From positions 1-7,302 of the forward strand of contig RDYC01000303.1 in the NCBI GenBank assembly GCA_004293295.1: 7,302 bases of DNA, given 5' to 3'. The notes under the pieces were generated by a model. The model saw only the letters and a program-made list of their open reading frames with translations, did not search any database and was not told the origin of the DNA. Positions 1 to 5,924 of this stretch are shown here, in pieces; positions within the stretch are counted from its first letter, which is position 1; each line of letters begins with the position of its first letter. Source of the stretch: Bacteroidota bacterium. Lineage in GTDB: Bacteria; Bacteroidota; Bacteroidia; UKL13-3. Position numbers and translations under genes: made by a program.

Positions 1-162
1 TTTATCATAAATATTTAATTTAGAATGTTTTTCCATATTTTCTTCTAATTTAGGAATTGCTTTTATAAAATCATAAAGCCTTAAAAATTTTTCTTTTTCT
101 GCTAGTAACAGCTGATTCTCTAATTGGGTTTTATCTAATTGCGAATTTTCTGTGTCACTCAT
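1..162 (-). CDS. Partial hypothetical protein, 5' part only
   Basis: Reading the minus strand from an ATG at 160-162 gives 54 codons without a stop, running off the left edge. The N-terminus reads MSDTENSQLDKTQLENQL and the rest is rich in K, E and L, so it looks helical, possibly coiled-coil. I do not recognise a family. It is divergent to paaC, with an 82 bp gap shared by both start regions. No signal peptide or membrane segment is visible, so the visible part is probably cytosolic. The composition is AT-rich, and an open frame of this length in AT-rich DNA is modest support. The small protein could continue well beyond the window. Confidence 0.5.
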   Translation of the reverse strand, partial: MSDTENSQLDKTQLENQLLLAEKEKFLRLYDFIKAIPKLEENMEKHSKLNIYDK

Positions 163-244
163 ATTCTTTTGGATTTACAACTTTTAAACAAAAAATATTT
201 TAATCTTTCATTAGGTGTTTATTCACCCGCAAAACTTTAATCAT

Positions 245-1000
245 ATGAACACAAACGCAGTAAAAGAATTATTATACAAAATGGCTGATGACCTTCTGAT
301 TATTGGCCACCGCAATAGCGAATGGACAGGATTAGGTCCTATTTTGGAAGAAGACATCGCGTTCTCATCCATGGCACAAGATAAAATAGGGCAATCACAA
401 ACCTTGTTTCAATTGTTGCATGAACTTGGGGAACAAGAACCAGATATTGTAGCTTTTACACGCAACGCCAATCAGTTTCACAATGCACAGTTTTTAGAAT
501 TGCCTAATGGCGATTATGATTTTAGCTTAATGCGTCACTTTTTGTATGATGTGGCAGACCAATTGAGGTTTGAGATGCTCGCAACAAGCAATTACGAACC
601 ATTAGCCAAGGTAGCTCGTAAAATTAAGGGAGAACTAAAGTACCACGTTTTTCATGCCAATGTTTGGATAACAAAATTGGGTGTAGCTAACGAAGAGAGC
701 CATTTAAGGTTACAATCAGCATTAAACTATGCGTGGAACTATGCATTGGGGTTGTTTGAAGAAGGGCCGTTTGAGGCGCAATTAAAAGCAGATGGTGTTT
801 TTGATGGTGAGGCAGAATTAAAAACCCGTTGGATGCAAGCCATCACCCCGGTGCTGGCAAAAGCAAACTTATCAATACCGGATGAAAATACGTGGAATCC
901 TGTGGATGGAGGAAGAAAAGGAATACATTCTGAGCACCTACAACCATTGGTAGAAGAAATGAGTGAAGTGTTTAGAGTAGACCCAAGCGCAGAATGGTAA
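245..1000 (+). CDS. paaC: Phenylacetyl-CoA epoxidase structural subunit PaaC
   Basis: The product is the non-catalytic, ferritin-like partner of PaaA in the cytosolic phenylacetyl-CoA 1,2-epoxidase (PaaABCE). That complex oxidises the ring of phenylacetyl-CoA in aerobic phenylacetate breakdown. Family landmarks seen here are an N-terminal helix followed by GHRNSEW, then LEEDIAFSSMAQDKIGQSQ near residues 35-53. They continue with AFTRNANQFHN, the KIKGELKYHVFHANVW helix, and a C-terminal GGRKGIHSEHLQPLVEEM. The length from ATG 245 is 251 aa, close to the roughly 248 aa of the E. coli protein. An upstream in-frame GTG at 215 would add ten residues not expected in the family, so ATG 245 is preferred. 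The last 7 bp overlap paaD, implying translational coupling. paaA and paaB do not lie immediately upstream; a divergent gene does, so this copy of the paa cluster is either split or rearranged. Confidence 0.95.
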   Translation: MNTNAVKELLYKMADDLLIIGHRNSEWTGLGPILEEDIAFSSMAQDKIGQSQTLFQLLHELGEQEPDIVAFTRNANQFHNAQFLELPNGDYDFSLMRHFLYDVADQLRFEMLATSNYEPLAKVARKIKGELKYHVFHANVWITKLGVANEESHLRLQSALNYAWNYALGLFEEGPFEAQLKADGVFDGEAELKTRWMQAITPVLAKANLSIPDENTWNPVDGGRKGIHSEHLQPLVEEMSEVFRVDPSAEW

Positions 1001-1494
1001 CAACAAAAACATATACCGAACAAGATATTTGGGATGCCCTTGAGGTGGTTAAAGACCCAGAGATACCTACGTTAAGCATGGTTGATATGGGTATTATCAC
1101 CAAGGTGGAAGTGCGCGGAGAAAGTAACGTTTATGTGGAGATGACACCCACTTTTACGGGATGCCCTGCCATAAAGATGATGGAAGGCATGGTAGCTGAA
1201 AGGCTTAAAGAAATGGGTATTCAGCAAGTGGAGGTAGTTACCACTTTCGACAAACCATGGAACAGCAACAAGCTTACCGCACGTGGTTTAATGTGTTTAA
1301 AAAAACATGGGCTTGCCCCACCCGTAAAGCATGAAGGCGAAGTTACCCAAGAGCTGCTTGAGCATACCGAATGCCCTTTTTGTGGAAGCAACAACACCGA
1401 AATGAAATCGCCTTTTGGGCCAACCCTTTGTAGGAGCATGCATTATTGCAATGATTGTTTACAAGCCTTTGAAGGATTTAAGCCTGTGGTATAA
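994..1494 (+). CDS. paaD: Phenylacetyl-CoA epoxidase maturation subunit PaaD
   Basis: The product is a 166 aa PaaD protein (called PaaJ in older naming). It belongs to the MIP18/DUF59 family and is needed for an active epoxidase, presumably through metal or Fe-S handling. It is not part of the purified catalytic core. The DUF59 domain spans about residues 8-85, with the diagnostic VVKDPEIPTLSMVDMGII stretch and the conserved cysteine in TFTGCP (C57). The C-terminal zinc-ribbon-like part has CPFC (C127, C130), C146 and CNDC (C152, C155), then the typical ending AFEGFKPV. ATG 994 overlaps the paaC stop at 998-1000, so the two are cotranscribed. The 3' end of this gene is duplicated twice further downstream (near 2793-2850 and 4098-4139). 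The gene itself appears intact, with a normal family C-terminus. Confidence 0.95.
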   Translation: MVTTKTYTEQDIWDALEVVKDPEIPTLSMVDMGIITKVEVRGESNVYVEMTPTFTGCPAIKMMEGMVAERLKEMGIQQVEVVTTFDKPWNSNKLTARGLMCLKKHGLAPPVKHEGEVTQELLEHTECPFCGSNNTEMKSPFGPTLCRSMHYCNDCLQAFEGFKPVV

Positions 1495-1499
1495 TGATT
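1443..1499 (+). repeat. paaD 3'-end repeat, copy A (inside paaD)
   Basis: This is the last part of paaD with its TAA stop and a few bases beyond. A 33 bp core at 1458-1490 is identical to 2809-2841. The similarity to copy B reaches back to about 1443 with a few substitutions and a single-base indel. The core contains CCTTTGAAGG, a short inverted repeat. It marks the left boundary of the accessory region. Confidence 0.85.
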
Positions 1500-1543
1500 C
1501 GCTGGTATTCAAGGCTATACCATCAAAACAAGTTAGATTAATA

Positions 1544-1597
1544 CATGATAAAATAAAGTATTACTTTAGTTTATCATGATAAAATAAAGTATGTTTG
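1544..1597 (+). promoter_or_regulatory. Palindromic operator and promoter of the ATPase gene
   Basis: Two 18 bp direct repeats of catgataaaataaagtat lie at 1544-1561 and 1575-1592, offset by 31 bp, about three helical turns. The second is the right half of a 30 bp palindrome at 1562-1591 with only one mismatched pair, centred on TATCATGATA. The layout is therefore three half-sites (right, left, right). Immediately after it TATGTTTG at 1590-1597 matches the Bacteroidota -7 consensus TAnnTTTG. A matching -33 TTG is not clear. A regulator bound to the palindrome would cover the promoter, which fits repression, possibly autoregulation. The transcription start would fall within a few bases of the ATG at 1602. 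Confidence 0.65.
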
Positions 1598-1601
1598 CGC
1601 C

Positions 1602-2744
1602 ATGTTGAGCAGAAATCAAGTATTTATTGATGCCGAAAACGAGAGCTTTTTTCTTTGGGGAGCAAGGCAAACAGGGAAAAGCACGTTGTTAAAAATGCTA
1701 TACCCTAATGCAGTTTGGTTTGATTTGTTGCTTTCGGACGTTTATGAAAAACTATCAAAACAGCCCTCGGTTTTAAGGGAAAATATACTAGCTCATAAAG
1801 AAAACCCACTTGTGATTATAGATGAAGTACAGCGCATACCTGAGTTATTAAATGAAGTACAGTGGCTGATTACCAATAATGGAACACGGTTTATTTTAAG
1901 CGGTTCGAGTTCAAGAAAAATTGTGAGAGGCGGGTATAATCTATTGGGAGGAAGAGCGCTAAGGTATGAGTTATATCCGTTGGTAAGTAGCGAAATTCCG
2001 GATTTTGATTTATTAAAAGCATTAAACAACGGTTTGTTGCCCAGGCATTATTTGGCATCCAGTTCAAAAAAACTGATTTCAGCCTATATTGGTAACTATC
2101 TGAGGGACGAAATAGCTGCTGAGGCAAAAATCAGAAATATTCAATCTTTTTCAAGAGTTTTAGAAGCTGCGGCATTCAGCAACGGTGAAATGGTAAACTT
2201 CACCAATATTGCTGCTGATTGTGGGGTTTCATCTCCAACAGTAAAGGAATATTTTCAAATTCTTGAAGACACCCTAATTGGCAGATTTGTACCATCGTAT
2301 CAAAAGAAACCTAAAAGAAGGGTTATCAATGCACCCAAATTTTATTTTTTTGATGTGGGGATTGTCAACTACCTACTCAAACGGGGCGAAATTCAGCTTG
2401 GTAGTGAGGCTTTTGGAAATGCTTTTGAGCATTTTATTTACACTGAAATTTTTTCGCACAGCCATTATTCGGGTTTAGGATACCCAGTTTATTATTGGCG
2501 AACAGCATCACAAATTGAAGTTGATTTTATTTTAGGGGATAATGAAGTCGCAGTAGAAGTAAAAGCAACCGCAAACATATCCTCTCGCCACCTCAATGGC
2601 CTGAGAAAGTTTTCAGAAGAATACAAAACCAAGAAGTTGATCGTTGTTTGCAATGAACCCCTACCGAGATTAATAGACAACATCCTTGTTTTGCCTTGGA
2701 AAGATTTTCTGCAAAGGCTGTGGGCAGGAGAATTGATGAAATAG
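1602..2744 (+). CDS. AAA_14/DUF4143 ATPase with nuclease-like C-terminus
   Basis: This is a 380 aa protein of the widespread AAA_14 plus DUF4143 family, whose cellular role is not established. The Walker A motif GARQTGKS is at residues 20-27, Walker B VIIDE at 71-75, and a sensor-1-like FILSGSSSRK at 97-106, followed by the family motif GGRALRYELYPL. A winged-helix-like part with VSSPTVKEYFQIL lies near residues 183-222. The DUF4143 part ends in a PD-(D/E)xK-like core: VDFIL (D308) and VEVK (E319, K321). Length is normal and no frameshift is seen. ATG 1602 is the only reasonable start: the frame is closed upstream at 1554-1556 and the first 20 residues are needed for the usual N-terminus. There is no Shine-Dalgarno. 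The gene sits alone between two copies of the paaD 3' end and has its own operator, so it behaves like cargo rather than a paa gene. It is predicted to be cytosolic. Confidence 0.92.
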   Translation: MLSRNQVFIDAENESFFLWGARQTGKSTLLKMLYPNAVWFDLLLSDVYEKLSKQPSVLRENILAHKENPLVIIDEVQRIPELLNEVQWLITNNGTRFILSGSSSRKIVRGGYNLLGGRALRYELYPLVSSEIPDFDLLKALNNGLLPRHYLASSSKKLISAYIGNYLRDEIAAEAKIRNIQSFSRVLEAAAFSNGEMVNFTNIAADCGVSSPTVKEYFQILEDTLIGRFVPSYQKKPKRRVINAPKFYFFDVGIVNYLLKRGEIQLGSEAFGNAFEHFIYTEIFSHSHYSGLGYPVYYWRTASQIEVDFILGDNEVAVEVKATANISSRHLNGLRKFSEEYKTKKLIVVCNEPLPRLIDNILVLPWKDFLQRLWAGELMK

Positions 2745-2792
2745 AAGGGGGAAGCTTGTCCGCAACTAATATTCTTACCTGCGCTTTTTAGC

Positions 2793-2850
2793 TTGTTGCA
2801 ATAATTTTTTTACAAGCCTTTGAAGGATTTAAGCCTGTGGTGTAGTTATT
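2793..2850 (+). repeat. paaD 3'-end repeat, copy B
   Basis: The stretch 2809-2841 is identical to the 33 bp core of copy A. Upstream similarity continues to about 2793 (TTGCAAT shared), with one extra T in a T-run, and downstream through the stop. In the paaD frame the end still reads LQAFEGFKPVV and a stop, now with GTG for the last valine and TAG as stop. All changes at that end are silent. It has no upstream gene body and so is a fossil or attachment-like copy. It lies between the converging ATPase and lipoprotein genes. Confidence 0.85.
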
Positions 2851-2859
2851 ATGAAGCAA

Positions 2860-3924
2860 TTAATTTGTTATAACTATTCCCCTAGAGGTAACTAAATAAC
2901 TTATCCCTTTTTTAGTTCTATAATAGTCAACGGTATGCACGGTGTCAATACTAATTGGCATTTTCTCACTTTTAGTGTCAAACGTAAATACCTTAACTCC
3001 AGTAATTGCATTGACGGTTGAATAAGACCCATTATTGTAGACATGGAGTAAAGAGTCTTTGGCATGAAAGATTTTCGATTCATTTGATAATCCGGGTATC
3101 TTAGCTTTTAATTGAATTGCATTTTCGGAAAGATAGTATCCATCAGTTGTTTTCATCACAAAATTGCCAACCACAATAATATTGGGCACTAAACTATTCT
3201 TTTCTTGAGTTCCAACTAACTTTAAAAAACGATCGAAGGTAAATGTTTTACTAGTTGCTGGCGCATATAAGCATATATGAGTTGAATTTGAGTTCGCCCT
3301 ACCATACAAAATGTCTTTAGGCAAATCATATTCAGTGCCAATATTATGATCAAACATTTGAATGAACACTGGTTGAGCATTTTTATTACCATGCAATGAA
3401 ATTGCATCAGGATATTTTGAAGCAAAAATCCATCCACTATTTGATAATCCAGTAGGTAAATTATTGGGGAAAATATCATGAATATAGTATTCAGCTATGT
3501 ATTTGCCAGCGCTATCTAGCTTACGAATATCTAGCATGGTTGGTCTTGAGTATGAAAAGGGGCCATGTCTTTTATGATAAAATATAAAATCACTACTCAT
3601 GGAATTAAAAGGTCTTTGTTTTGATAGAATTTCCCCATCTCGCCTAAAGTTAAAACCACTACTTTCGTTGCTAGGTATATTTAATGCTTGCACAGTTTTT
3701 AAAAAGCCTTTTTCATCAAACAGATATAATGTTTCCCCATGTCTGTAAGCAATATTACCATCTCTGTCTTCAAAAAAATAACCACCTTGGGTGAAAAAAT
3801 TGAATGGAACTAACATCCATTTATCATTGGCTACAGTCTCCTCTATTTCGTTTTGCTTTTTACAAGAATTGAGTAAGATAGCAAATGTCAAAACTATGAA
3901 TGTCAAAACAATAATCTTTTTCAT
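2860..3924 (-). CDS. Putative lipoprotein of unknown function
   Basis: The product is a 354 aa protein with a lipoprotein signal peptide: positively charged MKK, a hydrophobic stretch, then the lipobox LNSC with C21 as the lipidated residue. Residues after the cysteine (KKQNEIEE) do not match the usual Bacteroidota surface-export signal well, so a periplasm-facing location is my guess. The mature part is rich in short beta-strand-like segments with G, D, Y and F, for example FFEDRDGNIAYRHGETLYLF and a repeated style of 'value plus label'. This would suit a beta-propeller, but I cannot assign a family. It is oriented against the ATPase gene and is flanked by repeats B and C, so it is the cargo of the second accessory unit. 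No promoter is clearly visible upstream of ATG 3924. Coding character is supported by length and the intact signal peptide. Confidence 0.8.
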   Translation of the reverse strand: MKKIIVLTFIVLTFAILLNSCKKQNEIEETVANDKWMLVPFNFFTQGGYFFEDRDGNIAYRHGETLYLFDEKGFLKTVQALNIPSNESSGFNFRRDGEILSKQRPFNSMSSDFIFYHKRHGPFSYSRPTMLDIRKLDSAGKYIAEYYIHDIFPNNLPTGLSNSGWIFASKYPDAISLHGNKNAQPVFIQMFDHNIGTEYDLPKDILYGRANSNSTHICLYAPATSKTFTFDRFLKLVGTQEKNSLVPNIIVVGNFVMKTTDGYYLSENAIQLKAKIPGLSNESKIFHAKDSLLHVYNNGSYSTVNAITGVKVFTFDTKSEKMPISIDTVHTVDYYRTKKGISYLVTSRGIVITN

Positions 3925-4097
3925 AATGTTGTATAACAGATACTTTAAAGATTTGTTTGATAGGTTTAGCTATAAATTAGGAATCGATACATTGTAAATA
4001 GTAGATTTTAAATAAAATTGAAGTTAATCAATAAAAAGCACCATACTTTAAGTTGATTGCTTGTGTAACCAAATAGTATCATGAAAAAGGAATTTTG
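3925..4097. other. AT-rich gene-free stretch upstream of the lipoprotein gene
   Basis: Together with repeat C and the DUF2158 leader this makes a gap of about 290 bp without a credible gene. It must hold the promoter of the minus-strand lipoprotein gene, although no convincing -7 box stands out. A perfect 7 bp inverted repeat, GTGTAAC at 4063-4069 and GTTACAC at 4097-4103, has its right arm reaching into repeat C. I see no RNA gene here. Confidence 0.5.
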
Positions 4098-4139
4098 TTA
4101 CACGCCTTTGAGGGATTTAAGCCTGTGGTATAATTATTT
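4098..4139 (+). repeat. paaD 3'-end repeat, copy C
   Basis: Aligned to copy A from its ACA onward, 33 of 35 bases match, ending in GGTATAAT. In the paaD frame it reads LHAFEGFKPVV and TAA: one silent change (GAA to GAG) and one Q to H change. Downstream TAATTATT resembles the TAGTTATT after copy B more than the TAATGATT after copy A. It marks the right boundary of the accessory region, after which the DUF2158 gene begins. Confidence 0.82.
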
Positions 4140-4192
4140 CACCAAAACTTAGTGATAAATTAACTTCCACACGCCAAAGTAAGGTCAATTTT

Positions 4193-4212
4193 GTATTGCA
4201 CTAATGCAATAC
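4193..4212 (+). promoter_or_regulatory. Perfect palindrome upstream of the DUF2158 gene
   Basis: GTATTGCA (4193-4200) and TGCAATAC (4205-4212) are perfect inverted arms around a CTAA spacer, ending four bases before the ATG at 4217. It could be an operator for a dimeric repressor. As RNA it could instead form a hairpin that covers the ribosome entry site. The sequence alone does not separate the two. Confidence 0.55.
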
Positions 4213-4216
4213 CATC

Positions 4217-4471
4217 ATGGAAAACAAAATTGAATTTAGCAAAGGCGACACGGTTCGCGTTAATTCCGGAGGTCCTTTAATGACCATTTCTAACGTATTG
4301 TCAAATAACCAGTTAGAGTGTATCTGGTTTAATGATGATGACGATGTAAACATCCATACATTTGATATGGAAGTGGTGTTTCATGATGACGATGCAGAAT
4401 GGATTGAATTAGAAGATGAAGATTTGGAAGAAGTGGAAGAGGAGGAGGAAGAATTCACCGCAAACAACTAA
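4217..4471 (+). CDS. Small acidic DUF2158 (YodC-like) protein
   Basis: The product is an 84 aa protein. The N-terminal part FSKGDTVRVNSGGPLMTI (about residues 7-24) followed by LECIWFNDDDDVNIHTF matches the DUF2158 family. These are small proteins of unknown function built as an SH3-like beta barrel ('GDVVxLKSGGPxMTV...CxWF'). From about residue 56 the tail is almost entirely D and E, including a run of five glutamates, which is longer and more acidic than in typical members. It is probably cytosolic. The gene is monocistronic by layout: a palindrome sits just upstream, and a strong terminator lies about 47 bp after the stop. ATG 4217 is chosen because the family begins directly before the GDxV motif. 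Confidence 0.85.
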   Translation: MENKIEFSKGDTVRVNSGGPLMTISNVLSNNQLECIWFNDDDDVNIHTFDMEVVFHDDDAEWIELEDEDLEEVEEEEEEFTANN

Positions 4472-4481
4472 AGCATACACT

Positions 4482-4511
4482 TATGCATAATACAATGTGT
4501 ATTTGTGCATA
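4482..4511 (+). other. Stem-loop downstream of the DUF2158 gene
   Basis: TATGCA/TGCATA and AATACA/TGTATT form two stacked perfect 6 bp helices with a small bulge between them and an ATG loop. It lies 10 bp after the stop and just before the terminator hairpin. It may protect the 3' end of the mRNA, or act as an operator for the next gene. Confidence 0.4.
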
Positions 4512-4517
4512 GCAATA

Positions 4518-4555
4518 AGCACCAATGATAGTAATATTGTTGGTGCTGTTTTTTT
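4518..4555 (+). terminator. Intrinsic terminator after the DUF2158 gene
   Basis: AGCACCAA (4518-4525) pairs perfectly with TTGGTGCT (4540-4547). Pairing continues inward, with two wobble pairs, to a GTAA tetraloop, giving about 13 bp of stem. It is followed by G and seven T (4549-4555). This is a textbook rho-independent terminator. It contains the first in-frame ATG of the downstream NlpC/P60 reading frame. Confidence 0.85.
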
Positions 4556-5070
4556 ATCCTAAAAAGTCAATTTTGCTGCTGTTGTTTGCTGCAACTGTGT
4601 TGTTTGGCGTTTCATGCCGAAGTAAAAAACAAGCATCAGGTAAGCCCTCTAAAAACAAAGAAATTGCGGCATTAAGTAAAAAGTTAAACTTAGAAGTAGA
4701 TGCTAAAGACAACTTAAAATTGTACCATTTTGTAGCTGATTGGTTAGGCACACCCCATAAATTAGGTGCATGCCAAAAATCTGCCATTGATTGTTCTTGT
4801 TTTGTGGCATTGTTGTATGAGCAGGTGTACGGCAAAAAACTCCCGCGCACTGCTGCTGAAATGGACAAACAAAGCAAACACGTAAGAAAAAGCAATTTAG
4901 AAGAAGGAGACCTGGTTTTTTTTAAAATTAAATCCAGTAAAGTGTCGCATGTTGGGGTTTATTTAAAGGATGGTTGGTTTGCACATGTAAGTACCTCCAA
5001 AGGGGTAATGATTAATAACTTAGAGGAAGCCTATTATGAAAAACATTATTACGATGCTGGGAAAATGTAG
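4525..5070 (+). CDS. NlpC/P60 family lipoprotein (cell-wall peptidase, Spr-like)
   Basis: The product is a predicted peptidoglycan endopeptidase cutting within stem peptides, anchored in the envelope. With ATG 4525 it has 181 aa. A lipobox FGVSC puts the lipidated cysteine at residue 31. The NlpC/P60 domain covers about residues 65-175 with the catalytic cysteine in DCSCF (C90), histidine in SHVGVYL (H142) and the third polar residue in FAHVSTS (H154). Also typical are LPRTAAEM and LEEGDLVFF. The start is doubtful: ATG 4525 lies in the stem of a terminator, and the first 12 residues (MIVILLVLFFYP) precede what looks like a normal signal peptide, KKSILLLLFAATVLFGVSC. No ATG sits before that KK; a non-ATG start near 4543-4573 is possible. 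The gene converges on the DUF4846 gene with 8 bp between the stop codons. Confidence 0.88.
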   Translation: MIVILLVLFFYPKKSILLLLFAATVLFGVSCRSKKQASGKPSKNKEIAALSKKLNLEVDAKDNLKLYHFVADWLGTPHKLGACQKSAIDCSCFVALLYEQVYGKKLPRTAAEMDKQSKHVRKSNLEEGDLVFFKIKSSKVSHVGVYLKDGWFAHVSTSKGVMINNLEEAYYEKHYYDAGKM

Positions 5071-5078
5071 CGGTTGCG

Positions 5079-5906
5079 CTAATTAAAATGTTTCAATTGG
5101 TTTTGCGTAAAAGGCCATTCCGGGGTTTGTATGTCTATGTTTTCGTTTAACTCATACCAAGGAGATGCGGCAGGATTGTTTTCGTTTTTAAGCACATGAA
5201 TTTCTTGTGCAGGCATATAACTTTGCGCAAGCATAAACATTTTTTTCCCTGACTTTGGTTCATAACACATATCCACTACAAGAACAGCATGCCCGGGAGA
5301 GCCGCCAAAAATAAGCACATCACCAATTTGCATTTGTTTCCATGCCCTGGGTATTAACTCTTTTGAAAGAGACAAGGTTCCTGCATAAGTAAAAACCACA
5401 TCAAGGTACTTTCTAAATGTTTCGTATGAATAAGAAGAGTCTGCTGATTTCGTCCAGCGGCATTGATTACCATTTACTTTAATCCTGTAGCCATTGGCCC
5501 ATTTTAAATATGCTGCATTAAAACCATTGGTAAAATTGAAATGAATATCGGCATACCTTTTCTGTTTAAATAGGTATTCTGCACGTAAACGCATAACCGC
5601 ATCAGCACATTGCTGAAGGTCTTTTTTGCCTACGTCAATTTGAACAACAGCCTCATGTACCTGTGCTTCTTTCTCTTGGCCATTGTAATACAAAACCTTA
5701 CTATTGTTTGGCTTTAGTTTTAAATTTCTGAGGTAATACGCAAAAGTTTGATTCGCAACTTTCTCCCGTTCGAAATGTTGAGGAGTAATAAACCGCTCCT
5801 CAATAGTAGTTCCTTTAGGATTAGTAAGTGATTGAGAAAAGGTGTTTTTAAGGCAAGAAATGTTTGGAAAAACAAACGCGCTTAATAGGAGGTATATTTT
5901 CATCAT
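5079..5906 (-). CDS. DUF4846 domain protein, exported
   Basis: The product is a 275 aa Bacteroidota-type DUF4846 protein of unknown function. Family signatures seen are VQIDVGKKDLQQCADAVMRL, the HFNFTNGF...KWANGYRI stretch, TYAGTLSLSKEL, GGSPGHAVLVVDM and LAQSYMPAQEIHVLKN. The conserved PGHAV and the aspartate-rich context hint at a hydrolase-like pocket, but no activity is assigned. A hydrophobic N-terminal segment (MMKIYLLLSAFVFPNISC) indicates export. The residue at -3 of the cysteine is asparagine, so a lipoprotein is possible but not convincing. I chose ATG at 5904-5906; the next codon is also ATG, while an upstream GTG at 5919-5921 would add five unlikely residues. The gene follows the M23 gene by 18 bp and is probably cotranscribed with it and recJ. 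Confidence 0.9.
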   Translation of the reverse strand: MMKIYLLLSAFVFPNISCLKNTFSQSLTNPKGTTIEERFITPQHFEREKVANQTFAYYLRNLKLKPNNSKVLYYNGQEKEAQVHEAVVQIDVGKKDLQQCADAVMRLRAEYLFKQKRYADIHFNFTNGFNAAYLKWANGYRIKVNGNQCRWTKSADSSYSYETFRKYLDVVFTYAGTLSLSKELIPRAWKQMQIGDVLIFGGSPGHAVLVVDMCYEPKSGKKMFMLAQSYMPAQEIHVLKNENNPAASPWYELNENIDIQTPEWPFTQNQLKHFN

Positions 5907-5924
5907 CGTAATGTATAACACGAA

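Noticed and set aside
214..227. GGTG/CACC inverted repeat upstream of paaC as an operator.
   Set aside because: Arms of four bases are expected by chance.
215..244. GTG at 215 as start of paaC.
   Set aside because: The ten extra residues are not expected in PaaC, and ATG 245 gives the usual N-terminus and length.
2762..2811. GCAAC and GTTGC arms followed by a T-run after the ATPase gene, as a possible terminator.
   Set aside because: The stem is only 5 bp with a loop of nearly 30 bases, and the T-run is part of the diverged paaD repeat.
1443..4139. A CRISPR array or an integron, because of the regularly spaced repeats.
   Set aside because: There are only three copies, spaced by about 1.3 kb with whole genes between them. 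They match the coding end of paaD, are not attC-like folded sites, and no cas or integron integrase gene is present.
5068..5081. Small palindrome TAGCG-GTTG-CGCTA carrying both stop codons of the converging NlpC/P60 and DUF4846 genes, as a possible two-way terminator.
   Set aside because: The stem has only 5 bp and no T-tract follows on either strand, so it is more likely a coincidence.
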